Shown: positions 18,174-26,752, numbered from the stretch's first letter. The stretch is 64,000 nt of DNA from Streptococcus gallinaceus (GCF_024170225.1 NZ_JALJXU010000003.1:1-64000); one strand, 5' to 3'. Notes: generated from the letters alone by a model not told the origin. Made by a program: numbers and translations.

Positions 18174-18815
18174 ATGGCAAAATTAATTACAGCAAAAGAT
18201 GTGTTGGATTGCCACCAAGCTGGAAAGACCACTTGTTACCTAGAACCAGGGACAATTGTCACACCAGCTGCGCGTGATGAAGCAAAGAAACACGGTATTT
18301 GTTTTGAAGAAGGAAGAGAAGTCAGTTGCTCAGCCCAAGTATCTACTGAAAAAGGCTTGGACGGCATTACTTCTGATGAATTATTGACCTTACTAAAAAA
18401 GATGTTATTGGCTGGTGACACAGAGCCTACCAAGGAAATTCCACCTTATCGATGCGTTTCCCATGCAAATGGCTTAAAAGTGGTCAAAGGTGGTACCGTC
18501 CGTATGGATGATTTTGACACAGGTACGCCAGGTGCTAAGGTTGGTTTCCAAGAATTAGTCAGCCAAAATGAATCAAAAATGAGTGCAGGTTTCTTGACGA
18601 TTAACCATTCGAGCTTCGCTTGGAAATTACCATATGAAGAAATCGACTACGTCATTTCAGGAACAGTTTCGATTGAAATCGACGGTCAAACCTATGTCGG
18701 TCGTGCTGGAGATGTCTTGTTTGTCCCATCTGGTTCAGATGTTGTTTGGGGTTCGCCTGATAATGCCAAAATTTTCTACACTACCTATCCTTCAAACTGG
18801 GCAGACTTGATGTAG
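18174..18815 (+). CDS. eutQ: EutQ-like cupin protein
   Basis: The 213-residue protein has a degenerate N-terminal segment like that of EutT/EutQ (LITAKDVLDCHQAGKTTCYL, VTPAARDEAKKHGI) and a C-terminal cupin barrel (about residues 105-213) with DYVISGTVSIEIDGQTYVGR and GDVLFVPSGSDVVWGSP. EutQ of the ethanolamine locus has been reported to have acetate kinase activity and to be needed for compartment formation. Here it could supply the ATP-forming step after PduL, since no ackA is in the locus, but this is inference from the family. Confidence 0.87.
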   Translation: MAKLITAKDVLDCHQAGKTTCYLEPGTIVTPAARDEAKKHGICFEEGREVSCSAQVSTEKGLDGITSDELLTLLKKMLLAGDTEPTKEIPPYRCVSHANGLKVVKGGTVRMDDFDTGTPGAKVGFQELVSQNESKMSAGFLTINHSSFAWKLPYEEIDYVISGTVSIEIDGQTYVGRAGDVLFVPSGSDVVWGSPDNAKIFYTTYPSNWADLM

Positions 18816-18830
18816 TGAGAGGTCTCCCGT

Positions 18831-19421
18831 ATGAAGGCTTTAGGAATGATTGAAACCTATGGTTTTATTGGTTCTGTAGAAGCAGCAGATGTCATGTTAA
18901 AATGTGCAGATGTTTCGCTTTTAGGAACCGAAAAAGTGAGTGGTGGTCTATACTACATTAGTATAACGGGTGATGTTGGGGCCGTTAAAACAGCAGTTGA
19001 TGCCGGAGCTGAGGCTGTTCGTCGTCTCGGTGAAAATCACCTTCAAGGTGCCCATGTTATTCCACGTCCGGATGATCAGTTAGCAGAACTCCACCACCCA
19101 GTTGCAGCAACTTTAGAAATTGTAACAGAAGAGTCAGTAGAGCAAGAAACGGCTGATGTGGAACAAGAAATTGCTACCTCACCAGCGTCAATAGAAATAA
19201 GAAAGCATGAACCAACAACTGTTGAACAGACAGATGAAGGATTGAATTTTAAGCAATACAAACGCAAATTGGAACGAACAAAAGCCTCTGAATTGCGTGA
19301 CCTTATTTCCGTAAATGCCCATCTAGACATAGCAGAAGAACAGCTAAATAGTTTAGTGAGACGTGACATGATAGCTCTTCTCTTAGAAGATTTTAAAGTG
19401 CAACACAAACAGAAAAAATAA
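18831..19421 (+). CDS. BMC-H shell protein with long C-terminal extension
   Basis: Residues 1-85 are a BMC domain (MKALGMIETYGFIGSVEAAD; GDVGAVKTAVDAGAEAVRRL; HVIPRP). They are followed by an acidic, low-complexity linker (residues 95-140, rich in E, T and V) and a basic-amphipathic helical tail (YKRKLERTKASELRDLISVN then EEQLNSLVRRDMIALLLEDF). The overall layout recalls EutK/PduK, in which an extra C-terminal domain hangs from a shell hexamer. The tail could bind cargo, nucleic acid or a partner. It contains no cysteine cluster of PduK type. Confidence 0.88.
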   Translation: MKALGMIETYGFIGSVEAADVMLKCADVSLLGTEKVSGGLYYISITGDVGAVKTAVDAGAEAVRRLGENHLQGAHVIPRPDDQLAELHHPVAATLEIVTEESVEQETADVEQEIATSPASIEIRKHEPTTVEQTDEGLNFKQYKRKLERTKASELRDLISVNAHLDIAEEQLNSLVRRDMIALLLEDFKVQHKQKK

Positions 19422-19441
19422 AAAAGAATTTTGGGGGTCGG

Positions 19442-21088
19442 ATGATGAAGACATTAGACGTTGATCTCTGTTCAATCCAAGAAGCACGAGATCTAGTAAG
19501 AAATGGGAAACAAGCCGCCAATGTAATAGCGACATTCTCAGATGAACAAATTGATGCCATATTGAAAAATATTGTGAAGGCAGTCGGCGCCAATGTTTAC
19601 TACCTAGCTGATATGGCCGTTGAAGAAACAGGTTTTGGTAAGGTTGCTGATAAGGCCTATAAAAATTATGCAGCATCCTACTTGCTTTATCAAGAAATCA
19701 AGGACATGCAAACATCAGGCATTCTTGATTTTGATGAAAAGAACAAGGTATTCAGTGTGGCAGAACCAATGGGGCTCTTGCTAGGGATTACCCCATCTAC
19801 CAATCCCACTTCAACAGTTATTTTCAAGGCAATGATTGCGATTAAATCACGCAATGCTATTGTATTTGCACCGCATCCATCAGCGAAACGTTGCAGCAAT
19901 GCAGCAGTGGATCTTGTGCGAAAAGCAGCTGTCGAAGCAGGTGCGCCAGAACATATCGTAGGTTTGGTTTCCAATCCATCCTTGGCAGCGACAAATGAAT
20001 TGATGAATGCTAAAGAAGTTTCAATGATTATCGCAACGGGTGGGCCTGGTATGGTCAAAGCAGCCTATAGTTGCGGGAAGCCTGCCATTGGCGTAGGTGC
20101 TGGAAATTCACCGGCCTACATCGAACGAACGGCCAATGTAGAAAAAGCAGTACAGGCAATTGTGGCATCAAAAACCTTTGACAATGGGACAATTTGCGCT
20201 TCAGAACAGTCGATTATCTGTGAAGAAGTCAATAAGGACGCTGTCATCCGTGAATTGAGCAAACAAGGTTGCTATATGATGAACAAAGAGGAAACAGATA
20301 AGGTTTGCGACTTGCTCTTCCGAGGCAATTCACATGGATGCAATCCAGCCATGAATCCTAAGTTTGTTGGACGCGTAGCCACAGAAATTGCAGAAGCAGC
20401 AGGTATTGTGGTACCAAAAGATACAAAAATATTGGTCGGTCCACAAGCTGGAGTTGGCCAAGGCAATCCACTCTCCTTTGAAAAATTAACAACCGTCATT
20501 GGTTTTTATGTCGTTAAAAATTGGGAAGAGGCTTGCGCTCTAAGTATTCGTCTCTTGCAAAATGGTATCGGGCATACTATGAGCATGCATACAGAAGATC
20601 CAGATATGATTCTACGCTTCTCTTCGAAACCAGCATCCCGTATTTTAATCAATACAGGTGGCAGCCAAGGTGGAACAGGTATTTCAACTGGACTTCCCGT
20701 ATCATTTACGCTGGGATGTGGTACAGGCGGTGGAAGCTCTGTATCTGAAAATCTTTCTCCAAAACATCTTGTCAATATCAAGACAGTTGCTTATGGAGTG
20801 AAGGAGGTTACCACATTGACCGATGACCCTGTGTTTCAATCCTTACCAAAAACAGCCATGCCAACAGAAGTCAAACCAGATGCAGTTTGTTCAGCAAGTG
20901 TCCACGTTCATCAAGTTCAAGAAACCCCTAAACAAACGGATAGATTGAAGCAAACACCGCAATCTATCCAAGAAACGTTTGAGCATCAACAAAAAGAATG
21001 TCCTCATCAAGAAGTAGTATCAAGTGCTACCGGAGTTGACAACGAAGCAATCGTTCGTGAAATCTTATCAGCGCTCAGACAAAAATAG
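19442..21088 (+). CDS. cutF: CoA-acylating acetaldehyde dehydrogenase
   Basis: The 548-residue protein is the active aldehyde dehydrogenase of the locus: catalytic Cys252 lies in FDNGTICASEQS, with Rossmann segments (GLLLGITPSTNPTSTVIFKA) and the glycine-rich GGSQGGTGIS region. It converts acetaldehyde, CoA and NAD+ to acetyl-CoA and NADH. A variable linker after about residue 465 (rich in Gln, Thr and Pro) leads to a C-terminal amphipathic helix, NEAIVREILSALRQK, of the kind that targets enzymes into microcompartments. Its paralogue at 9342 lacks both Cys and tail. Ribosome site GGGGGT before ATGATG is weaker than its neighbours'. Confidence 0.92.
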   Translation: MMKTLDVDLCSIQEARDLVRNGKQAANVIATFSDEQIDAILKNIVKAVGANVYYLADMAVEETGFGKVADKAYKNYAASYLLYQEIKDMQTSGILDFDEKNKVFSVAEPMGLLLGITPSTNPTSTVIFKAMIAIKSRNAIVFAPHPSAKRCSNAAVDLVRKAAVEAGAPEHIVGLVSNPSLAATNELMNAKEVSMIIATGGPGMVKAAYSCGKPAIGVGAGNSPAYIERTANVEKAVQAIVASKTFDNGTICASEQSIICEEVNKDAVIRELSKQGCYMMNKEETDKVCDLLFRGNSHGCNPAMNPKFVGRVATEIAEAAGIVVPKDTKILVGPQAGVGQGNPLSFEKLTTVIGFYVVKNWEEACALSIRLLQNGIGHTMSMHTEDPDMILRFSSKPASRILINTGGSQGGTGISTGLPVSFTLGCGTGGGSSVSENLSPKHLVNIKTVAYGVKEVTTLTDDPVFQSLPKTAMPTEVKPDAVCSASVHVHQVQETPKQTDRLKQTPQSIQETFEHQQKECPHQEVVSSATGVDNEAIVREILSALRQK

Positions 21089-21099
21089 GAGGTGATTTG

Positions 21100-21783
21100 A
21101 TGGAAGAATTAGAAGACCTATTTTATCGGGTAATTGACCATCTGGGAGGTCAACCTGTAGAGGTAGAAGAGGCGAAGCCGCTTGTTGTTCAACCGACAAG
21201 ACTAGATGTGGAGGATTTCGTCATTCCACTGGGGGTTTCCAATCACCACATTCATTTGTCTCAAGCGGATGCGGATACCTTATTTGGTACAGGATATGAG
21301 TTTCAAAAACTCAAGGACCTCTCTCAAACTGGTCAATTTGCTGTACAGGAATGCGTATTTGTAGCAGGTCCAAAAGGAATCTTAGAAAAAGTTCGCATTC
21401 TTGGTCCAGTTCGTTCGCACAGTCAAGTAGAGTTGACCGTGTCAGATTGCTTTAAATTAGGTATCAAAGCTCCACTTCGTTTGTCAGGCGATTTGGCAGG
21501 CTCTCCAGGTTGCACCTTGATTGGTCCAAAAGGCTCTGTCCAACTAACCAAGGGGTGTATTGTCGCAAAGAGACATATTCACATGTCTCCCTTAGATGCT
21601 AGAGAATTTGGCGTACAAGATGGTCAGGAAGTCTCGCTGGAATGCTCAGGTGAACGTGGTGGTATTCTAAAAAATGTGACCATACGTGTCCATGAAAGCT
21701 TTAACCTAGAGTGTCACTTAGACACTGAAGAAGCCAACGCCTTAGGTGTATCGGCCAAAAATAAACTAAAATTAATAAAGTAA
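21100..21783 (+). CDS. pduL: PduL-type phosphate propanoyl/acetyltransferase
   Basis: The 227-residue protein has the two zinc-ligand histidine motifs of PduL: GVSNHHIHLSQADADTLFG near residue 48 and AKRHIHMSPLDAREFGV near residue 160. GPVRSHSQVELTVSD lies between them. It exchanges CoA for phosphate to make acetyl phosphate and recycle CoA inside the shell. The N-terminus (about residues 1-20) is helical and may be an encapsulation peptide, as in microcompartment PduL. I take the ATG at 21100, seven bases after AGGAGG, rather than the TTG at 21097. Confidence 0.93.
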   Translation: MEELEDLFYRVIDHLGGQPVEVEEAKPLVVQPTRLDVEDFVIPLGVSNHHIHLSQADADTLFGTGYEFQKLKDLSQTGQFAVQECVFVAGPKGILEKVRILGPVRSHSQVELTVSDCFKLGIKAPLRLSGDLAGSPGCTLIGPKGSVQLTKGCIVAKRHIHMSPLDAREFGVQDGQEVSLECSGERGGILKNVTIRVHESFNLECHLDTEEANALGVSAKNKLKLIK

Positions 21784-21799
21784 AAGGTAGGTAGATATC

Positions 21800-22075
21800 A
21801 TGCAATCAGAAGCACTAGGAATGATTGAAACAAAAGGTTTGATTGGCTCTATTGAAGCAGCCGATGCGATGGTGAAAGCCGCCAATGTTACCCTCATCGG
21901 CAAAGAACATGTTGGTGGTGGCTTGGTGACAGTTATGGTTCGTGGAGATGTCGGCGCTGTTAAGGCAGCTACAGATGCCGGTGCAGCCGCAGCGCAACGT
22001 GTCGGCGAACTTGTATCTGTACATGTAATTCCACGTCCACATACAGAAGTGGAAACCATTTTAGCTCATAAATAA
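21800..22075 (+). CDS. BMC-H shell protein, tandem copy 1
   Basis: This 91-residue BMC domain is nearly the same as the two following genes (four residue differences from copy 2). It has [40 protein letters not shown] and [14 protein letters not shown]. It is probably one of the main tiles of the shell facets. Its ribosome site is AAGGTAGGT, repeated before copies 2 and 3. Confidence 0.95.
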   Translation: MQSEALGMIETKGLIGSIEAADAMVKAANVTLIGKEHVGGGLVTVMVRGDVGAVKAATDAGAAAAQRVGELVSVHVIPRPHTEVETILAHK

Positions 22076-22095
22076 AGAAAAGGTAGGTAACACTC

Positions 22096-22371
22096 ATGCA
22101 CTCAGAAGCACTAGGAATGATTGAAACAAAAGGTTTGATAGGCTCCATTGAAGCAGCCGATGCCATGGTGAAAGCCGCCAATGTCACTCTCATCGGCAAA
22201 GAACATGTTGGTGGTGGCTTGGTAACTGTCATGGTTCGTGGAGATGTCGGTGCTGTTAAGGCAGCTACAGATGCCGGTGCAGCCGCAGCGCAACGTGTCG
22301 GCGAATTGATTTCAGTTCACGTCATCCCACGTCCACATAGCGAAGTGGAAAGCATTTTAGCACACAAATAA
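22096..22371 (+). CDS. BMC-H shell protein, tandem copy 2
   Basis: This 91-residue BMC-H protein differs from copy 1 at four positions: Gln2 to His, one Val to Ile before SVHVIP, and two Thr to Ser in the HSEVESIL tail. All changes are conservative and outside the pore. It probably mixes with its paralogues in the shell. Confidence 0.95.
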   Translation: MHSEALGMIETKGLIGSIEAADAMVKAANVTLIGKEHVGGGLVTVMVRGDVGAVKAATDAGAAAAQRVGELISVHVIPRPHSEVESILAHK

Positions 22372-22391
22372 TCAGAAGGTAGGTAGAAATC

Positions 22392-22670
22392 ATGCAATCA
22401 GAAGCACTAGGAATGATTGAAACAAAAGGTTTGATAGGCTCTATTGAAGCCGCCGATGCGATGGTGAAAGCCGCCAATGTTGTTCTTGTTGGTAAAGAAC
22501 ATGTCGGTGGCGGTTTAGTCACTGTCATGGTTCGTGGAGATGTCGGTGCTGTTAAGGCAGCTACAGATGCCGGTGCAGCCGCAGCGCAACGTGTCGGCGA
22601 ATTGATTTCAGTTCACGTTATTCCACGTCCACATAGTGAAGTGGAAACAATTTTACCTAAACACAACTAA
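22392..22670 (+). CDS. BMC-H shell protein, tandem copy 3
   Basis: This 92-residue BMC-H protein differs from copy 1 mainly at Thr31 to Val, Ile33 to Val, a Val to Ile change, and the C-terminus (LPKHN instead of LAHK). The tail LP-K resembles that of the first shell gene at 7070, hinting that the two are the closest relatives. Confidence 0.95.
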   Translation: MQSEALGMIETKGLIGSIEAADAMVKAANVVLVGKEHVGGGLVTVMVRGDVGAVKAATDAGAAAAQRVGELISVHVIPRPHSEVETILPKHN

Positions 22671-22768
22671 TACGACAACGATTGAAATGAAAGTGAACGC
22701 CTATCCTAAGTAAGAGGGTGGGCGTTTTCTCTCAAATGAGCGGAACTGTAAAGGATAGGGAGAAGGCT

Positions 22769-25700
22769 ATGGCACATCAAGCAATTATGGATGGGAATAC
22801 AGCAGCAGCTCACATAGCGTATGCCTTTAGTGAGGTTGCAGGAGTCTACCCCATTACCCCAAGCTCAACAATGGGAGAAAGTGTCGATGTTTGGCAAACC
22901 CAAGATCGAAAAAATATTTTTGGACAATCTCTGCAGGTGGTTGAAATGCAGTCAGAAGCAGGTGTGGCAGGTTTTATACACGGTTCGCTCAAGACAGGAG
23001 CCTTGACCACAACCTTCACCTCTTCACAAGGCCTCTTGCTCATGTTACCAAACATGTACAAAATTGCAGGCGAACTATTGCCAACGGTTTTTCATGTTGC
23101 AACACGCTCAGTCTCTACGAATGCGCTGAGCATCTATGGAGACCATAGTGATGTGATGGCTGTCCGCCAATCAGGCTTTGTCATGCTAGCAGAAAGTACT
23201 GTTCAGGAAGTGATGGACTTATCTGCAGTTGCGCATTTAGCTAGCCTTGAAACCAGTCTTCCATTCCTAAGTTTTTTTGATGGATTTCGTACAAGTCATG
23301 AATTGCAAAAAGTGACGGTTTTAGAAGATGAGGAACTAAAATCTCTCCTTCCTCAAGATGCACTGGAAACTTTCCGCTCACGCGCAATGAATCCCAATCA
23401 TCCGACAGTATCAGGGACCAATCAGAGACCAGACACTTTTTTTCAACAACGCGAAACGGTCAACCGACATTATCAAGTCACTCCCTATGTTGTCAAAAAG
23501 TACATGGATAAAATCAATCAAATCCAAGGGACACATTATGATGTGGTGAACTACTACGGACATCCGCAAGCTGAACACATCATGATTGCGATGGGGTCTG
23601 TTTCGCAAACAATCGAACAAACGGTGGATTATCTAAATCAGTCTGGGCGAAAAGTTGGCTTTATCCAGGTACATTTGTATCGACCATTTCCGGCTGAAAG
23701 ATTATTGGAACTTGTACCGACAACGGTTACTGCAGTGGCTGTTTTAGACCGAACCAAGGAGCCGGGCTCAGTCGGCGAACCGCTACTATTAGACGTACAA
23801 GCTGCTTTCTATGGAAGTTCTCTGCGTCCAAAAATTATTGGTGGTCGCTATGGTATTGGTTCAAAAGACACTAGCCCAGAGCAGATTGTGGCTGTTTTTG
23901 ATGAGTTGCAAAAGGCACATCAGCAGAAACAATTTACAGTGGGGATAGAAGACGATTTGACTCACTTGTCATTGCAAGTTGGACCAAAACTGGACTTGAC
24001 GCCCTCAACCACCTATCAGGCCAAATTTTGGGGATTGGGTGGAGATGGCACGGTTGGAGCTAGCAAGTCAATTATCAAATTGTTAGGGTATCACACCACG
24101 CAAAACATTCAAGGTTATTTTTATTACGATTCTCGTAAGCAACGCGGCTTGACGATTTCTCAACTACGTTTTGGAAATGAAGAGATTAAATCTAGTTACT
24201 CTATTCAAACGACCGACTTTGTAGCGGTTTCAACACCAGCCTATTTGAGAAAGTACGACCTGCTCAAGGGATTGAAAGATGGTGGAGTTTTTCTACTCAA
24301 TACACCTGATAATGCCGAAGAAGCATGCCGTAAATTGCCCAATGACATGAAGCGCTACTTAGCTGAGCATCAAATTCAATTTTACATTGTAGATGCCTTT
24401 CAGATAGCGCAGGAAGTTGATATTTTTCCAAGAACCAGTCTGTGTTTGGAAGTAGCCTTTTTTGAGATTGTGAAGTTCTTGCCTACTAGCCGACAATTAT
24501 TGGAAGCAGAAATGCAAGCAGTCTATGGGCAACAGTCATCAGAAAAAATGACCAAATACCTAGAGGCCATTCATCGTTCAATCGGTGCTGTCAAACAAGT
24601 TTTCGTTGATCCAGAATGGGTGGATTTGCCACGAGATAAAAAACTATTCCAAGGAGACCTGAACTCATTTTCATGCCACATTCAGCTGCCTGTCAATCGC
24701 TTAGAGGGGGATACTTTAGCAGTCAGTGCTTTAGTAGAAAACGGCATGGCAGCAGGGGATATTCCACTCGGACTGGCTCCGCAAGAAAAGCGCAACCTTG
24801 CCTGGGAAGTTCCTGTATGGGACGCCGAACATTGTGTGCAGTGCAATCGTTGTTCATTTGTATGCCCTCATGCGTCCATCCGCCCATTTTTAGCAGAAAA
24901 AGATGAATTGCAGGTAGCTCCAGAAGGTTACCGAGTCATGGATTTCAAAGGCAAAGACGGACTGTATTATCGGATTCAAGTCTCTGTAGAAAATTGTACA
25001 GGGTGTGGCTTGTGTGTGAATGCTTGTCCCAAGACAGGTGAAGCCTTGAAAATGGTACCAGTAAGTCAGCTTGCTCAAGAAGAAGTCAGCCAAGAAAATG
25101 TCAACTGGGCCTTCGCGCAAACCTTGCGGTCTAAGGAAAATCCAGCTAAACCAGGTACAGTTGCCCATACCCAATTTGCGCAACCCCTACTCGAATTTTC
25201 AGGAGCATGTGCAGGTTGTGGTGAGACACCTTATGTGAAATTATTGACCCAATTATTCGGAGACCGTATGCTGATTACCAATGCAACAGGTTGTTCGTCG
25301 ATTTGGGGAGCCATGGTCCCAACGAGTCCCTACAGCAAAAATTGCCACGGTCAGGGACCAGCTTGGAGCAATTCCTTGCTCGAAGATTCCGCAGAATTTG
25401 GTTACGGTATGGTCGTGTCGAATGATGTTCGGCGCAAAGCCTTAATTCCTCTTATGAAAGCAGCGAAAGAGGTTGCAAATTCAGACTTATCACAACTCAT
25501 CGAAGATTGGATAGCGCACATGGATGAAGGACGTGGATCGCGCGCACGAGCTAGCAAGCTGGCTAGTCTGCTAAAGGAAGTTCGCGCGGATCAGCCGATT
25601 TTCCAAGAATTATATGACAAACGGGATCTGTTTGTGAAACCGTGTCAATGGATTATCGGAGGAGATGGCTGGGCCTATGATATTGGTTACGGTGGCCTGG

Positions 25701-26398
25701 ACCACGTTATTGCCAGTGGAGCAGATGTCAATATTCTGGTATTGGATAATGAAGTCTATTCCAATACAGGTGGGCATTTATCAAAAGGCACACCAACATC
25801 CGCCATTACCAAGTTCTCCGCCGGCGGAAATCGCAGTGCTAAAAAGGATTTGGGGATGATGGCAATGACCTACGGCAATGTCTATGTGGCGCAAGTTGCG
25901 AGTGGAGCTAATCCAGTGCAAGTGATTAAGGCTTTTGAAGAGGCTGAAAATTATTCAGGTCCATCTATCGTGATAGCCTACATTCCATGCATCACGCACG
26001 GTTTACAGGGGGGGATGAGCCAGACTCTGATTGAGGCGAAAGAAGCAGTAGAGAGTGGCTACTGGTCGCTCTATCGCTACAATCCGCTACTAGCAGAGCA
26101 AGGAAAGAATCCGATGTTATTGGACTTTAAGCGGCCAGATTTTAAGCAAATGATTCCGTTTATGCTCAAACAAGAACGATTTGCCGCCTTGCAACAAGTC
26201 AACTCAACCGAGGCAGAAAGGTTGTTTGACAAGACTGTTGCACAGGCAAGACGTCGTTTTGAACAGTATGCAAGTCTGTCTGGTGATTTGGAGGCCTTTC
26301 GGAAACGTCAAGAAAAGGCAGTAGCCTCTAAGCAGGTTACTTCTATGGCAGACCACGAAGACGGCTTACAAGCAATTTTAAAAGAATTAGAATTCTAA
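22769..26398 (+). CDS. nifJ: Pyruvate:ferredoxin (flavodoxin) oxidoreductase
   Basis: The 1209-residue single-chain enzyme has all PFOR domains: an N-terminal pyrimidine-binding region (YPITPSSTMGE), the CoA-binding and linker domains, two 4Fe-4S motifs (CVQCNRCSFVCPH; CTGCGLCVNACPK), a further cysteine pair in GACAGCGETPY, and the thiamine diphosphate site (IGGDGWAYDIGYGG then NTGGHLSKGTPTSA). It converts pyruvate and CoA to acetyl-CoA and reduced ferredoxin or flavodoxin. I take the ATG at 22769 (AGGGAG six bases ahead); the GTG at 22718 has its ribosome site too close. Its place at the end of the operon suggests it powers CutD activation. Confidence 0.93.
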   Translation: MAHQAIMDGNTAAAHIAYAFSEVAGVYPITPSSTMGESVDVWQTQDRKNIFGQSLQVVEMQSEAGVAGFIHGSLKTGALTTTFTSSQGLLLMLPNMYKIAGELLPTVFHVATRSVSTNALSIYGDHSDVMAVRQSGFVMLAESTVQEVMDLSAVAHLASLETSLPFLSFFDGFRTSHELQKVTVLEDEELKSLLPQDALETFRSRAMNPNHPTVSGTNQRPDTFFQQRETVNRHYQVTPYVVKKYMDKINQIQGTHYDVVNYYGHPQAEHIMIAMGSVSQTIEQTVDYLNQSGRKVGFIQVHLYRPFPAERLLELVPTTVTAVAVLDRTKEPGSVGEPLLLDVQAAFYGSSLRPKIIGGRYGIGSKDTSPEQIVAVFDELQKAHQQKQFTVGIEDDLTHLSLQVGPKLDLTPSTTYQAKFWGLGGDGTVGASKSIIKLLGYHTTQNIQGYFYYDSRKQRGLTISQLRFGNEEIKSSYSIQTTDFVAVSTPAYLRKYDLLKGLKDGGVFLLNTPDNAEEACRKLPNDMKRYLAEHQIQFYIVDAFQIAQEVDIFPRTSLCLEVAFFEIVKFLPTSRQLLEAEMQAVYGQQSSEKMTKYLEAIHRSIGAVKQVFVDPEWVDLPRDKKLFQGDLNSFSCHIQLPVNRLEGDTLAVSALVENGMAAGDIPLGLAPQEKRNLAWEVPVWDAEHCVQCNRCSFVCPHASIRPFLAEKDELQVAPEGYRVMDFKGKDGLYYRIQVSVENCTGCGLCVNACPKTGEALKMVPVSQLAQEEVSQENVNWAFAQTLRSKENPAKPGTVAHTQFAQPLLEFSGACAGCGETPYVKLLTQLFGDRMLITNATGCSSIWGAMVPTSPYSKNCHGQGPAWSNSLLEDSAEFGYGMVVSNDVRRKALIPLMKAAKEVANSDLSQLIEDWIAHMDEGRGSRARASKLASLLKEVRADQPIFQELYDKRDLFVKPCQWIIGGDGWAYDIGYGGLDHVIASGADVNILVLDNEVYSNTGGHLSKGTPTSAITKFSAGGNRSAKKDLGMMAMTYGNVYVAQVASGANPVQVIKAFEEAENYSGPSIVIAYIPCITHGLQGGMSQTLIEAKEAVESGYWSLYRYNPLLAEQGKNPMLLDFKRPDFKQMIPFMLKQERFAALQQVNSTEAERLFDKTVAQARRRFEQYASLSGDLEAFRKRQEKAVASKQVTSMADHEDGLQAILKELEF

Positions 26399-26405
26399 TG
26401 TGAAC

Positions 26406-26439
26406 AAGGATTTTACTCTTCAAAGGGCAAAATCCTTTT
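26406..26439 (+). terminator. Terminator of the microcompartment operon
   Basis: AAGGATTTT and AAAATCCTT form a 9-bp stem with a 14-nt loop and a TT tail. The rest of the 26399-26752 gap is AT-rich and holds the merR promoter; I see no other gene. Confidence 0.7.
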
Positions 26440-26660
26440 CCGCTATTTCTGAGAGATTGAATGTGAAAAGATAAGAAATCACGAAATTATATACAAAAAT
26501 AAAACATTCCACTAAGGGAAAAGTTTGTCTTTCTAATAAAGGATAAATTGATAGAAAATTGCATTTTATGAGGACGGATGAGTTGCCTAACCACTGATAA
26601 TAATGGATTTTTTAAGAAAAAAAGAAAGAGAAATAATTCACATACTGCTACAAAAATAAC

Positions 26661-26691
26661 TTGACATTACAACTATGGAAAGGTTTACAAT
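26661..26691 (+). promoter_or_regulatory. MerR-type promoter of the merR gene (19-bp spacer)
   Basis: TTGACA (26661-26666) and TACAAT (26686-26691) are 19 bp apart, with an imperfect dyad CATTACA and TGGAAAG in the spacer. From TTGAC to the TTT after the -10, 27 of 33 bases equal the operon promoter at 6921. A second, consensus TATAAT lies at 26699-26704 and could give a basal start. This layout fits autoactivation by the MerR product on top of weak constitutive expression. Confidence 0.8.
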
Positions 26692-26752
26692 TTTATTGTA
26701 TAATAAGACATCGAATAAATTATAAAAATATTAAAGTAGAAAGAGGAGAAGC

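Larger units (their letters stand above)
21800..22687 (+). repeat. Three-copy tandem duplication of a BMC-H gene, 296-bp period
   Basis: The start codons at 21800, 22096 and 22392 are exactly 296 bases apart. The repeated unit includes the coding sequence and its own AAGGTAGGT leader, so the whole translation unit was copied. Long stretches are identical between copies, suggesting recent duplication or ongoing gene conversion. Confidence 0.9.

Noticed and set aside
21772..22528. Antisense open frames over the shell genes
   Set aside because: They mirror the repeated, GC-biased BMC-H codons, have no ribosome sites and encode no recognisable protein.
14394..22670. Ethanolamine utilisation operon
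   Set aside because: EutS, EutP, EutJ, EutN and EutQ-like genes are present, but there is no EutB/EutC lyase, EutA or EutH, and the signature enzyme is a glycyl radical lyase.
21800..22687. CRISPR array or satellite repeat
   Set aside because: The 296-bp period is explained fully by three tandem shell genes with leaders; there are no short repeats with unique spacers.
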